Shown: positions 1-10,530 of the stretch, piece after piece
Position numbering within the stretch: the first letter of the stretch is position 1
Layout of the letters: each line of letters begins with the position of its first letter
Assembly: GCA_032622095.1 (NCBI GenBank)
Contig: CP136068.1
Location: forward strand, 187,541,309 to 187,605,308
Source of the DNA: Siphonodentalium dalli
Lineage: Eukaryota > Mollusca > Scaphopoda > Gadilida > Siphonodentaliidae
Length of the DNA stretch: 64,000 nucleotides
Direction: 5' to 3'
Position numbers and translations under genes: made by a program
Notes under the pieces: model-generated
What the model was told of the DNA's origin: nothing
The model's database searches: none
Seen by the model: only the letters and a program-made list of their open reading frames with translations

Positions 1-545
1 CTATACTAAATACTCATTGACGAGTAGTTAACTTATTAACCATATCTATACTAAATACTCATTGACGAGTAGTTAACTTATTAACCATATCTATACTAAA
101 TACTCATTGACGAGTAGTTACCTTATTAACCATATCTATACTAAATACTCATTGACGAGTAGTTAACTTATTAACCATATCTATACTAAATACTCATTGA
201 CGAGTAGTTACCTTATTAACCATATCTATACTAAATACTCATTGACCAGTAGTTAACTTATTAACCATATCTATACTAAATACTCATTGACGAGTAGTTA
301 CCTTATTAACCATATCTATACTAAATACTCATTGACAAGTAGTTAACTTATTAACCATATATATACTAAATACTCATTGACGAGTAGTTAACTTATTAAC
401 CATATCTATACTAAATACTCATTGACGAGTAGTTAACTTATTAACCATATCTATACTAATACTCATTGACGAGTAGTTACCTTATTAACCATATCTATAC
501 TAAATAACCATATCTATACTAAATACTCATTGACGAGTAGTTCCC
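1..545. repeat. 45-bp satellite array, about 12 monomers
   Basis: Monomers follow the pattern CTATACTAAATACTCATTG, ACGAGTAGTTAACTTATT, AACCATAT, with single-base variants and one shortened copy near 455-510. It runs off the left edge. The first half (CTATACTAAA, TCATTGACGAGTAGTT) is shared with the 66-bp satellite at 21.8-32.5 kb, but on the opposite strand. The flank at 540-605 carries the same GATAATAAG / TTGTTGAACTTATTATCTGAA arms seen at the edges of the larger array, so the two arrays belong to one family. Confidence 0.95.
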
Positions 546-722
546 TTAGGAAATATTCCGATAATAAGGTCATTTGTTGAACTTATTATCTGAACATTTC
601 CCACCAAAGAATATTTGATATATGTGACCCGCCATATCAAATCCAGTCGTAAGTCGGGATTTTTTATATCCATCTTCAATCTGCAATTTTTTCCGAGACC
701 TTCCGTTTGACCGCTGGTTTCT
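546..722. other. Satellite flank and repeat fragment
   Basis: No gene seen. Positions 546-605 match the edge of the 66-bp satellite family. Positions 624-665 match the outer arm (GACCCGCCATATCAAATCC, GTCGTAAGTCGGGATTTTTT) of the palindromic element seen at 11375-11427 and 52310-52711, in reverse orientation. Confidence 0.6.
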
Positions 723-1166
723 GGGTCACATATTACACATCTCGAGTAATAACAAACTTCAAAAATTTATATCTGATCACTCTGAGCTTTGAAGGGTGGG
801 TTCCTCGACTCGAATCAAATATTTTTTACACCTGAAGCCAAAGAAATAGTAATTTAGGAGCGTCTGATCAGATTGAGTACCTTTAATAAATTACAGTTTG
901 AATGTGGCTCATGTCAAGCTCAAGTGGAAGTCCATTCCATACATGGGTCACATATTACACATCTCGAGTAATAACAAACTTCAAAAATTTATATCTGATC
1001 ACTCTGAGCTTTGAAGGGTGGGTTCCTCGACTCGAATCAAATATTTTTTACACCTGAAGCCAAAGAAATAGTAATTTAGGAGCGTCTGATCAGATTGAGT
1101 ACCTTTAATAAATTACAGTTTGAATGTGGCTCATGTCAAGCTCAAGTGGAAGTCCATTCCATACAT
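723..1166. repeat. Tandem duplication of a 222-bp unit, two apparently identical copies
   Basis: Copies span 723-944 and 945-1166. By eye I saw no difference between them. Each copy contains, in reverse, one terminus of the AGGTACTCAATCCGA MITE family (ends GATTGAGTACCTTTAA) fused to unrelated sequence, so the unit spans a transposon boundary and was duplicated after insertion. The lack of divergence suggests either a very recent event or an assembly artefact. Confidence 0.9.
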
Positions 1167-1179
1167 GATTGCCATGTCT

Positions 1180-1590
1180 TGAAAATAGTTACTTGTTGTA
1201 AGGCACCAGCAATTAAAGTGATGTGAAACACTCCGGTAGGATCATCCAATAGAAATGGAGAATAATCTTGCTCAAAGTTGTTCTTTTTACGAATATTAAT
1301 CCAAATTTCCAACACTGACCGTCATTCTGATATATTAATTAAATGCACCGACTCTGGATGGTGAAATCATTTTGTTTGTTAGTCGCCGATTGTTGCGTCC
1401 CGAATCCAGATGTAAATATTTACAACTGAGCGTAGTTTTGACGATGTTTTCTATTGAGTGCTATGGTCGATTTCTTTGAAATTTTCGACGATTTTAGTAG
1501 AATGCTACATTCTCCAGGTTGGCATAATGCCTGAATACTAACTTATCAGTTTCAAGAACTCGAACAAGTCCATAATATGTCTTTAGCCCA
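1180..1590 (-). repeat. Dispersed repeat, second copy at 43366-43745
   Basis: The reverse complement matches 43366-43745 with moderate divergence. Shared stretches include GTGATGTGAAACACTCCGGTA, the AAATATTTAC region and a terminal part around CATAATATGTCTTTA. No coding frame is conserved between the copies. Transposon class unknown. Confidence 0.7.
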
Positions 1591-1599
1591 TTCATGGTG

Positions 1600-2130
1600 G
1601 GAGCTGTGCTGGCGCAACATTAAAAACCCTGTGCCAAAGCAATCTCTTATATATTCAAGTCGACCATAGGTTGCATTGCATATATAAGTGAATGCATTGG
1701 ACTAGCAATATTTTATCATTTTTATCAATTTTTCCTTATATTCTTTAACAATTTTTATCATTTTTTCTTACATTCTATAAAACATTTTATCATTTTTTCT
1801 TACATTCTTTAACAATTTTATAATTTTTTTCTTACATTCTTTATCAATTTTTATCATCTTTTCTTACATTCTTTTAACAATTTTAATTTGTTTTATCATT
1901 ATTTCCTTACATTCTTTAACAATTTTTATCATTTTTTAAATATTTCTTACATTTATTAACAATTATAAAAAATAATATAAAATTTGTCAGGCCAATGCAT
2001 TCTCTTATATATGCGAGGCCACCTATGGACGACTCGAATATATAAGAGAATGCATTGGCCAGGGTTTTGCAAAAATTCAGGAAGCTCCAGTCACAGAAGG
2101 GTTGTATAGCCTAGTTTACAAACCCCTCCC
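1600..2130. mobile_element. Diverged foldback element with two palindromes
   Basis: Two palindromes of the CCAATGCATTCTCTTATATA family lie at about 1630-1705 and 1985-2065, separated by T-rich filler built from TTTATCATTTTTTCTTACATTC-like units. The termini (TTTTGCAAAAATTCAGGAAG on the right) differ from the TTAA-flanked versions but resemble the copy at 42010-42275. It is an old, diverged member of the palindrome family. Confidence 0.7.
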
Positions 2131-2460
2131 ACATTTTCTTCAATATTGTAAAAAATAAATAAAACTTTTTTATTATATAAATTGGTTTATGTTCACCTGA
2201 TTAAAGATAATTTATTTAGCTTTCACCTTCATCCATTATTCATACAGTTTTATGTGGGAAGAAATACCTCAATTTATATTTATAATTTGAGTAAAACTTA
2301 TCACATTAGAAAAATCTTAGAAAATTCATGTACAATTCTGCTTTGTGTCAATTGTGGTGGCGATGCATAATAATATTTTAATGCCCTCCACCCCCTCCTC
2401 ACCCCCCCCCCCCCCTACTGCATCTACTTCTGTCAATCCAAATGTTCGAAAAGCAGGCTA
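2131..2460. other. AT-rich spacer with poly-C run
   Basis: No convincing gene. Contains a C homopolymer near 2402-2416. A short open frame at 2182-2370 has no recognisable domain and sits in low-complexity AT-rich DNA. Confidence 0.5.
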
Positions 2461-2790
2461 TTTGTCCCCCAAAAATATATTTTGGGGGACAAATTAGAAA
2501 TCAGCACCTTATGTCCGTCCGTCCGTCCAATCTGGTCGTAAGCACAATAACTTAAACAAATATTAACCGATTTCAATTTTTTTTTTTATGAGTTGGTTGC
2601 CACAAAATCTTGGAGGAGGTCGAAAACCACTATTGTCCGATTTTTCTTACCTGTGCTATGCCCCTTAAGTTTGACGATTTTTTCACCATTTTTGTTTGTT
2701 GTAAGCGCAATAACTCAAACAAATATTAACCGATTTCCATAACACTGACAATCTCGGGTTTAGCCACCTTGGAGTTAGCTATCTTGGGAG
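2461..2790. repeat. Dispersed repeat with (GTCC)n and hairpin head
   Basis: Begins with a hairpin, TTTGTCCCCCAAAAATATAT folding onto TTTTGGGGGACAAA, followed by GTCCGTCCGTCC. A block (TCGTAAGCACAATAACTT, AAACAAATATTAACCGATTT) then recurs twice, near 2533 and 2697. A reverse fragment with GGACGGACGGAC and a CCCCGAAA hairpin is present near 7660-7725. Confidence 0.65.
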
Positions 2791-2870
2791 TTAGCCACGG
2801 TTTCAGGGGTCGGTGACCTTTCATTTATCATTGCCGCCTAATGCACATTTAATTTTCTGGACCTCCGTAC

Positions 2871-3099
2871 CTGCAAAGCTGGGTAACTCTGAAAATGCCA
2901 TCAACTGTCTGTGATCACGGAATTGCTTGAAGTGCTCTTTGTTGGTCGTCCTCGAGTCAAACTTGGCTGACGACCCCTTGAAGCTTCCGCGCACAGCGGG
3001 AGCGATCGCCATCTGGGGTTCGAGTTCTTTTTGCGTGTACTCCTGTCTGTAGAATGTCGTTCCATCCATAGGTTCTGGTGTAGGTTTATAATTCGAATT
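2871..3099 (-). CDS. SAXO: SAXO-like protein, exon 3 (internal exon)
   Basis: Internal exon of 229 nt on the minus strand. The acceptor is TTTTGTCTTTACAG at 3100-3113 and the donor is CAG followed by GTACGG at 2870. It enters in phase 0, matching the exon 2 donor, and leaves in phase 1. The 76 residues open with YKPTPEPMDGTTFYRQEY, the proline / PMDG-T-Y / aromatic module repeated along SAXO (FAM154) proteins, which bind and stabilise axonemal and centriolar microtubules. A second module follows (KFDSRTTNKEHFKQF), and the exon ends with ELPSFA. The remaining exons lie beyond the left edge. The reading frame runs open past both splice sites, but codons beyond them leave the motif pattern, which supports the boundaries. 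Family assignment rests on motif recognition, not a search. Confidence 0.8.
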
Positions 3100-3309
3100 C
3101 TGTAAAGACAAAACCCTGGTTGTTAAAGACATAGTCCCATTGATTTATGAAGGGGGGGGGGGCTTCCATTTTGTTCTTGAAGTGATTTGACACACCACAG
3201 AGGGCGACTTGGGAGACATCGCTTGTAACTTTTCCTCATTTTTATCCTTTATCAAACACCATATGCATATTTAAAAACGCCATATTTGAAGGAAATTTAT
3301 TATCTAATG

Positions 3310-3765
3310 GGGAGAAGTGATTTCTCCCTGATAATAGTCCAGTTCTCCCTAATATTCTAATAGGGAGAAGTGACTTCTCCCTGATAACAGTCCAGTTCTC
3401 CCTAATAATCTAATGGGGAGAAGTGACTTCTCCCTGATAACAGTCCACTTCTCCCTAATAATATAATAGAGATAAGTGACTTCTCCCTGATAACAGTCCA
3501 TTTCTCCCTTATAATCTAATAGGGAGAAGTGACTTCTCCCTAATAATCTAATATATGTGACTTCTCCCTGATAGATTATTAGGGAGAAGTTACTTCTCCC
3601 TGATAACAGTCCAGTTCTCCCTAATAATCTATTAGGGAGAAGTGACTTCTCACTGATAACAGTCCATTTCTCCCAAATAATATAATATATATAGGGAGAA
3701 GTGATTTCTCCCTGATAACAGTCCACTTCTCCCTAATAATCTAATAGGGAGAAGTGACTTCTTTG
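3310..3765. repeat. Palindromic tandem array, about 54-60 bp units
   Basis: Repeats of AGGGAGAAGTGACTTCTCCC followed by TGATAACAGTCCAGTTCTCC and CTAATAATCTAA. Each unit holds a perfect short palindrome (GGGAGAAGTGACTTCTCCC type). It lies in intron 2 of the SAXO-like gene. The right end runs into TTTGTTGGTCGTCCTCGAGT (3761-3780), which also occurs inside exon 3 at 2938-2957, so a scrap of exon sequence has been copied into the intron. A 125-residue open frame through the array is a by-product of the periodicity. Confidence 0.9.
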
Positions 3766-3829
3766 TTGGTCGTCCTCGAGTCAATTAATTGCTGTTCGTT
3801 TACTGCAAAAAATTGTTCCTGATTAAATA

Positions 3830-4200
3830 TTGAAGGTGTCACCCATACCCCCTACACCCCATACCCCACCCCCATATCCCCTACCCCATCCCCATACCTC
3901 CTACCCCACCCATTCCCCATACCCCATACTCCACAGATACCCCCTCATCCCCACCCTACCCCCTCACCCATACCCCTTACCTGCCCCACTGAATACTGCA
4001 GAATGATGTCCCCAGAGGGTGAATTTACCTCCCCTCACCCATACCCCCTACCCCCATACCCCCTACCCCCATATCCCCTACCCCTACCCAAACCCCATAC
4101 CCCCTACACTCCCCGACTGAATCCTTGAGAATGATATCCCAAGAGGGTGAATTTGGTGATGCTAGCCCCCCCCCCCCCACACCCCTACCCCTTCCTAAAC
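3830..4200. repeat. Low-complexity CCCCATACCCCCTAC tract with foldback scraps
   Basis: Simple repeats of ACCCC / TACCCC, interrupted by two scraps of the GATGTCCCCAGAGGGTGAAT foldback family at 4003-4032 and 4128-4168. It ends in a C homopolymer at 4167-4177. The matching outer arm (AAATGACAGGCACCTTATTC) lies at 4307-4340. Intronic; no coding evidence. Confidence 0.8.
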
Positions 4201-4388
4201 AGCTACAAAGGAATAATAGACCATTCCAATAATTGCTTTTGTGACTGAGTGGGAGAATACATTTAATATTTAAAGGGTTAAAGATGGGACATATTACGCC
4301 ATTTTACAAATGACAGGCACCTTATTCTCAGGCCTGCCAGGTAACTTGTTATAGGAAGAGATAGATGATCTTTAAGTTGTTCACTCAC

Positions 4389-4620
4389 CGGCACAAATGC
4401 CTTGGTCCTCTCCATCTGCTGCGGCGTCTTGTAATCAACTCTCTGATTGGTCGCGAAGGTCATCTCCGGTGGGTAGGGATCCCGTGGAGTGGGTCCCGGG
4501 CGTTTGTTGGACCTCGGGCGTGGGTTGTGTACCCCTTTATATGTCGCCTTGTAGTCGGACTCCGGCGCTGGACCATTTTGTCGCTGTGTGAGCGGGTGGG
4601 GCTGCTTCCTCTTACATCGT
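4389..4620 (-). CDS. SAXO: SAXO-like protein, exon 2 (internal exon)
   Basis: Exon of 232 nt on the minus strand. The acceptor is CTCATTTTATCCAG ending at 4621; the donor is CCG followed by GTGAGT at 4388. One leading base completes a glycine codon split with exon 1 (phase 2), and the exon leaves in phase 0. It encodes a basic start (RCKRKQPHP), then ESDYKATYKGVH and PYPPEMTFATNQRVDYK, then QQMERTKAFVP. The spaced P-EM-F-T-R-DY pattern is the microtubule-binding Mn module of SAXO proteins. With exon 1 the junction reads VCTCG-RCKRK, like the short Cys-rich stretch at the N-terminus of SAXO1/2. An internal ATG at 4463 could be mistaken for a start, but the upstream frame is open and motif-bearing to the splice acceptor. 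Confidence 0.85.
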
Positions 4621-4687
4621 CTGGATAAAATGAGGGTAAAATCGTGACTGAGAAAATATCAACAAATCCATCTGTCCATATGTGTCA

Positions 4688-5960
4688 ATCATTTAAAGAT
4701 TCATAATCCGAATTAACGCTCCCAAATTACTATTTCTTTGGCTTCGGCAGGTGGGGGGGTGAAAAAAAAATTCCGGCACGTATGCCGGGGTGGGTGGGTG
4801 GTCAAAGCCACCAACAAGCAATTTTATCCACAACTAAAAAAAAACAATTCCTGCTTGTTTTTTTAGTGTTTTGGCAATGAGTTGGGCTTCAAAACCACTT
4901 TGAATGAGAGAAATAATGTAATTCTAACTGGTAAACTGACTGCAGGCAGTTATCGTGTTGTATTTTGTTGCAAATTTTGAAATCCAAGATGGCCGCTGGC
5001 AGCCATGTTTTTTTTTGCCGAATTACCTCAAAATGACTCATTCCTATTTACATAATTTGTTATTTCTCGAGATATGTAATTATTTGTGGCCTGGAAAAAA
5101 AATTGTCAAGTGGCTTTGAAATTTGAAAATCTGCCCATAATTCGTTCAATTGTAAAGATAAGACATAATTGAAAACTTCCTGTCCATGATGGCCACCACA
5201 ATGGCCACCGAAAATGGAAAATATTCTAGATTAATTTCTGCTGTTTGGAACTGGTTTAGAATAGCGACTTTATATTGTATTGTTCATGTTATGTTAACTG
5301 ATCATTGCAGCAATGAAATATATCAGTATGTGTGTCCTAGCCTCTTGCCATCCCTCAAAATTTGCATTTTACAGAAAGAGGTGTAAAATTTCACCAAAAA
5401 TCACCATTGGGATTATAGTCATATTTCAAAAAGAAATGAATTTTCCAACTCAATGCAACCAAAATTATCCCTCTAACTCAAAATGGCGGCCAAATTACGG
5501 AAAATGGTACATATTGCCCCAGCGTGCCCTGCAATCGCTTACATGTTGTGGTCGATGAATAAAATCAAATTAGATATGCCTTCTATACATTGAATACTAA
5601 CATTCCTGATTCAGCTTGGTTAATTGTTACCATATATGGTAACCACTGACATTACCAGAAATAATGGATTTTTCTCTCACAAACTTGACATCAAAATCGG
5701 CAAAAAATAACTTTTCAGGTTTTGACCATTTTTTCAAGTGAAATGGGCCTATCTTTGGTAACGAATGTGTTTAATGCTTTGACATGTCTTAAATGTGTCA
5801 CACTGTTAATGTTAATTTGGATATATTTTGTTATATTCATGTGTGTATATACAAGGTATATTATACAAAAACTGTGCTACAACCGTGAATTTATCATGTA
5901 AACAAAATTCGGGATAAAAGTCTCAGCTCCCCCCCCCCCCCCCTAAAAATTCGGGCGCAC
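4688..5960 (+). repeat. Dispersed repeat about 1.2 kb, second copy at about 38700-39650
   Basis: Same orientation and order of blocks as 38700-39650. Shared blocks include AACTTCCTGTCCATGATGGC-like sequence, CTGCTGTTTGGAAC, AACTGATC..GCAGCAATGAAATAT, GATATTGCCCCAGCGTGCC, and TTTTTCTCTCACAAACTTGACAT. The left end (4688-4745) is a fragment of the AGGTACTCAATCCGA MITE. The next part (4745-4900) recurs at 7335-7480 (GGCACGTATGCCGGGGTGG). No conserved open frame; probably a non-autonomous or decayed element. Confidence 0.75.
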
Positions 5961-6411
5961 GTACGGTTATGTGGTATACTGTCACTGGAAGTGCATGTAT
6001 AACATACGTCGGAAGTCATGCGTACCTGTATCTGAAATTGTCTATTATTGCATTAGCTCTAAATTTAATAACAGTACTGTATGTGCGTTGGTAATTTGTG
6101 ACATGAGTAATTCAAGTAATACCCATATCCTATTTGCTTTGAACATAATATAATACACTGTGCACTATTATTTCATGTTTTATGTGCGCAGTGTACACCA
6201 AACGTGCATTCACTTCCGCGTGTGTAAATAAGAAATCGAACGCGTGAGTGTTAGTAAATATTGGACCAGTGTTAGACCTTTAGAAAACGCATTTGTGAAT
6301 CAATACCTACCGTTATTGAAACAAATAGAATCTCAGAATAATTTGCATTGTCTCATGGTCATTGAGGGTCTTCTATATGTTTTAATTTAACAAACATTTA
6401 CACAAGGACAT
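5961..6411. other. No feature recognised
   Basis: AT-rich DNA with only short open frames that lack domains and splice support. Confidence 0.4.
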
Positions 6412-6853
6412 CGTCAAGCCTGCAAATAGCGTGTCTGTCATTTGCAGAATGGGGTCCCCAGAGGATGAATTTAGTGATGCTATCCGGCACAGCGGGCTAG
6501 CATCACCAAATTCACCCTCTCGAGACATCATTTTGCTTAGGCTTCATCTTCTGGGAAGTATCTATAGTATCAAATTAACATTGTTTTTAGTTACATTTCC
6601 CTTCTAGGAAGTTTATATATCTCCTAATTTTCAGAAGATAAAATTCATAATTGAGGTGCCCAATGGGTGAACATCACCAACTTCAACTGGGGAACTTCAA
6701 TCCTAGGTCTGCCATATCAGTTGAAGCCTAAGCAGAATGAGGTCCCCAGAGTGTGAATTTAGTGATGCTAGCCCGCTATGCGGGATAGCGTCACTAAATT
6801 CACCCTCTGGGGACCTCATTCTGCAAATGACAGACACGCTATTTGCAGGCTTG
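6412..6853. mobile_element. Foldback MITE, complete copy with a palindrome at each end
   Basis: The outer arms are inverted repeats: CAAGCCTGCAAATAGCGTGT on the left, and its complement ending CGCTATTTGCAGGCTTGG on the right. Inside each arm lies the palindrome family CAGAATGAGGTCCCCAGAGG with GTGAATTTAGTGATGCTA. The central 200 bp (TCATCTTCTGGGAAGTATCT to GGGGAACTTCAATCCTAGG) is nearly the same as at 62820-63000, so this is the full-length form. Many shorter one-palindrome derivatives occur at 41-63 kb. Confidence 0.85.
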
Positions 6854-7917
6854 GACATCGTCTTCAGTTCCCAATCGATATGTACATATTCAAAGACCGC
6901 GTGGCGTTTAGAACTGTCTCTGTGGGGGACATTTAGGAACTGAGAGCGTTGTCATGTCATCTCAAATCTACACAGGGACAACACCAACCCATCTCGTGGT
7001 CTAAACAATAACACATGGAATCTACACAGGACAGCACCAACCCATCTCGTGTCTAAACAATAACATATGGATTTAGAAATAGATTGTTTCCTTTCATAGT
7101 TTTCCAAACCAATAATTAGTGCGACAATTAGTGCACTGCTATAGGTTTGTGATTCAGGCCAGAATATATTCACACTTATACTTGCATTCCGATAATAATT
7201 GGCCTTTGGTTGATATTTTAAAACTAATGTATGCGTACTGTATACATTCACACACTAATGTATACGTTCACTGTGCACGATCTTTAAAATGGTCTGCCTC
7301 TTCCTACAACAAGTTTTATATAGTTTTCTGTTCCCTGCAGGGGGGGGGGGATTTTTGTTACCGGGCACGTATGCCGGGGTGGTGGGTGATCGATGGGACC
7401 AATAAACATTTGTTTCCGCAACTCAAATTTTTTTTCTGCAAGTATTTTGGACTGTTTTTGCAATGAGTTTGGCTTAAAACACCTTAGAATAAGGCGCGCC
7501 GAAACATGCGCTAATATCGCACATTTTGTCGCTTTCGGCGCGTTATTAATGGCGCACTTTTTGTCGCTTTCGGCGCGCGCCGAAAGCGCCATTAGGAAGT
7601 GGCCCTAATAGGATTCCATACCACTGTTCCCTGTGTATAAAAGTTATCATCCGGAAACCATTTCCGGACGGACGGACACCGGCTATGTTAATAGTCCCCC
7701 GAAATGTTTTTTTCGGGGAACAAAAATGATAAATATGAATCCAAGACCCCTGTCCGCGTATCAAGCGGTATAATTCTATCCAAAAATATTTTTAAATAGT
7801 AACGAAAAAATATTTCATTTGATTATGGCATTATATAAGAAACTATCATATAAAATCAATATTAATTGATAGATACGTTTCCGGACAGGACTGGTGTCTT
7901 CGACTCATATTTTGTTT
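6854..7917. other. Mixed repeat fragments, no gene
   Basis: Contains a short duplication (CTACACAGGGACA / ACACCAACCCATCTCGTG, 6966-7055), a fragment of the repeat at 4745-4900 (7335-7480) and GC-rich inverted units around TTTTGTCGCTTTCGGCGCG (7528-7590), next to a GCGCGCGCCGAAAGCGCC hairpin. A reversed fragment of the 2461-2790 repeat lies at about 7660-7725. Short overlapping frames here are on both strands and lack domains. Confidence 0.5.
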
Positions 7918-8292
7918 AAAGGTACTCAATCCGAATTAACGCTCGCAAATTATTATTTCCTTGGCTTCGGGGGTAAAAAATATTTGATTCGAGTCGAGGA
8001 ACCCACCCATCAAAGCTAGGAGTGATCAGATATCGATGTTTGAAATCTATTATTTTTATTTCAAGTGGCCCAGTAAACTGTCGACGAGAAGAACTTATCT
8101 GACCAGATAGCGGATGAAGATCGATAACTCTAAAATCCAGTGGCTTTTTTGTGTCAGCTGGCAAAATTACGTTGAACAAAACGTTGATAAATAACAGGTT
8201 TTGGGCAATTTTATGCTATAGTTGAATGTGGTTAGCATTATTTGTGGGCAATTAATTGATTCTGATAACTGAAGCGGCATTTCAAAAAAAGA
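7918..8292 (+). mobile_element. MITE of the TTAA-AGGTACTCAATCCGA family, right-truncated
   Basis: Starts TTTAAAGGTACTCAATCCGA and matches the complete copy at 10531-10976 through GAACAAAACGTTGATAAATA and GATTCTGATAACTGAAGCGG, then diverges near 8292. The right inverted terminus is missing. Confidence 0.85.
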
Positions 8293-8489
8293 AAATAGCT
8301 AAATTCACATTCTTCACATTCACATAAATTTACATATTACGTTTAGAAATATTGTCAATGATTTTATAATCTAAAATGTATGTTCTATATATAAGTCTAT
8401 CGAAGAAGTTAAGTTAGTTTTGATAAAAAAAACAAAAACATTGGAGAACATACCGCACAGTTCAAATTTTCGTCCACACTGTCAGAGTC

Positions 8490-9459
8490 TATGGGCAGCC
8501 AAATTAACATATACTCAAATATTTGGAGATATCTCTAATTCATTTGGAGATATCTTCAAATAAATTGCAGATATCTCTAAATCGATTTGGAGAGCTCTTC
8601 AATTCATACCCTAACTATTTAGGACACCAAAGCATTTGAAGATATCTCTAAATATTTGGAGATATCTCTAATTGATTTGGAGATATCTCTAATTCATTTG
8701 GAGATATCTCCAAATATTTGGAGATATCTCTAATTGATTTGGAGATATCTCCAATTATTTGGAGATATCTCCAAATATTTGAAGATCTCTTCAAATCATT
8801 TAGAGATATCCACAAATGCATTTATGGAGAAGTATATTCGATTTATCCACTTATCCATAAATCATTTAGAGATATCTCCAATTCATTTTAGAGATATCTC
8901 CAATTCATTTAGAGATATCTCCAAATGATTAGAGATATCTCTAAATCATTTGGAGATATCTCCAATTATTTGGAGATATCTCCAATTATTTAGAGATATC
9001 TCTAATTCATTTGGAGATATCTCCAAATAATTAGAGATATCTTCAATTCATTTGGAGATATGTCCAATTATTTGGAGATATCTCCAAATATTTAGAGATA
9101 TCTTCAACTGAATTAGATATATCTCCAAATATTTAGAGATATCTCCAAATCGAATTATGGAGAAGTATTTTAGTTACGGATATGTGACATATGTTCAAAA
9201 AGAACTTATCCTCAAACGAATTAGGGATATATTCAAATGATTTAGAGATATCTTCAATTAATTTGGAGATATCTCTAATTCATTTAGAGATAAGTCCAAT
9301 TCCAGGTTCAATTATTAATATGTGCTGATTTAGAGATATCTCCAAATATTTAGAGATATCTCCAAATCATTTAGAGATATCTCCAAATATTTAGAGATAT
9401 CTCCAAATATTTAGAGATATCTCCAAATATTTGTGTATATGTTAATTTGGCTGCCCATA
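8490..9459. mobile_element. MITE with about 46-bp terminal repeats, filled by a GAGATATCTC palindrome array
   Basis: The left terminus reads TATGGGCAGCCAAATTAACA then TATACTCAAATATTTGGAGA. The right terminus is its complement with one or two mismatches (…TGTTAATTTGGCTGCCCATA). AGAGTC flanks both ends (8484-8489 and 9460-9465), a likely 6-bp target duplication. The interior is almost entirely ATTTGGAGATATCTCTAAT-type units of about 18-22 bp, each centred on GAGATATCTC, with two spacer islands near 8815-8865 and 9165-9235. The repeated palindrome is the same sequence that directly follows the terminal repeat. No transposase. Confidence 0.92.
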
Positions 9460-9465
9460 AGAGTC

Positions 9466-10530
9466 AGAACATGTGGTAAATTGTAAAGAGGGTCGGTTAG
9501 GACTCTACATTTGCAATCAAAAATCGATACAACTACTATGATAAGGTATTGATATCCATAAATAAGTAAAGGTCTTTTATTCCTGTAGAAAGCTACGATA
9601 TGAACGACAAACTATTTGTTAAATGCGTATGGCTTTGATTCAGTCAAAATCTACGCTGAAGTCCATGCATGGCCCTACATATAGTTGGAAAATACCCGAC
9701 CATATGGATGTTTAGTTGAACTTAACTAAGTGCCTGGGGTACTTTTCTATAGCTATTTCCCTCTCTGTCTGTGTTGTATGACATTGAATAAGAAGTCGTA
9801 AGCGTGGGTCAGATAAAGTGCAACACGTTGTTGTACCCGCACTATAATCTGACCCAAGGGGGACTATATATACTTTCTATCCTTTTACTCACGGCCTGCG
9901 TATTCGACATCGATTCCAAAGTGTTACGTTACTAATGAACTCGATGTTTGTGAAAACTTCCGGTCTTAAAGCCTTCTTCGCTTACTATATAACCAAGAAT
10001 CCTAACGGCCCCATTCGATCTTCATTCACCAACAACATTAAAAACGGACGTCCCGTAACAACGCACATCAAGTTCGTACGGAACATCCGCCATTAACATG
10101 ATAAAGCCTTTATGAGTTCATACTAAATATATAGTTGAATGGCGTCGTGCGCATTAACTCTGTACGGTAACACTCGCCATAAACATGATACAGTCTGTTA
10201 TATGAGTTTAGCTTACATTGAATTGCATCGTGTGCATTTTTGGTTTATAAATATTTAAGGCCACGCGAGTGTGTCACAACACACCCCATACCCACACCCC
10301 ACCACCACCCAAACCACCTCACCCATCCCCGCCCTTTTCTGGTATACGCGGGATTCGGGAGATTTTGAAGGGATACCCGTTTGTGAACTGGTGGTCGGGA
10401 TTCAGATGCCCATTTTAAACGATATTCAGGATTCAACAACAAGGCTGGTACGCAGATTTTATAGCATCAAATTTGGATTATTTCTCAGCCAAAATTATTT
10501 ATTGTGATGTAATTCAGTCTCATACATCAT
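9466..10530. other. Unique-looking DNA, no gene recognised
   Basis: No convincing exon. Includes a hairpin GTGGGTCAGATAAAGTGC / GCACTATAATCTGACCC at 9805-9856, a near-duplicate pair (AACATGATAAAGCCT.TTATGAGTT / AACATGATACAGTCTGTTATATGAGTT, 10097-10207) and a CA/CCCA-rich tract at 10275-10335. Confidence 0.4.

Noticed and set aside
1-545. CRISPR array (regular 45-bp repeats)
   Set aside because: There are no unique spacers; the entire unit repeats, and the context is an animal-type genome with introns and LINEs.
3349-3726. 125-codon minus-strand frame with LLGRTGLLSGRSHFSLL repeats
   Set aside because: Product of the GGGAGAAGTGACTTCTCCC palindromic array in intron 2.
4365-4628. Plus-strand frames over exon 2
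   Set aside because: They are antisense to the SAXO exon, which has matching splice sites and family motifs on the minus strand.
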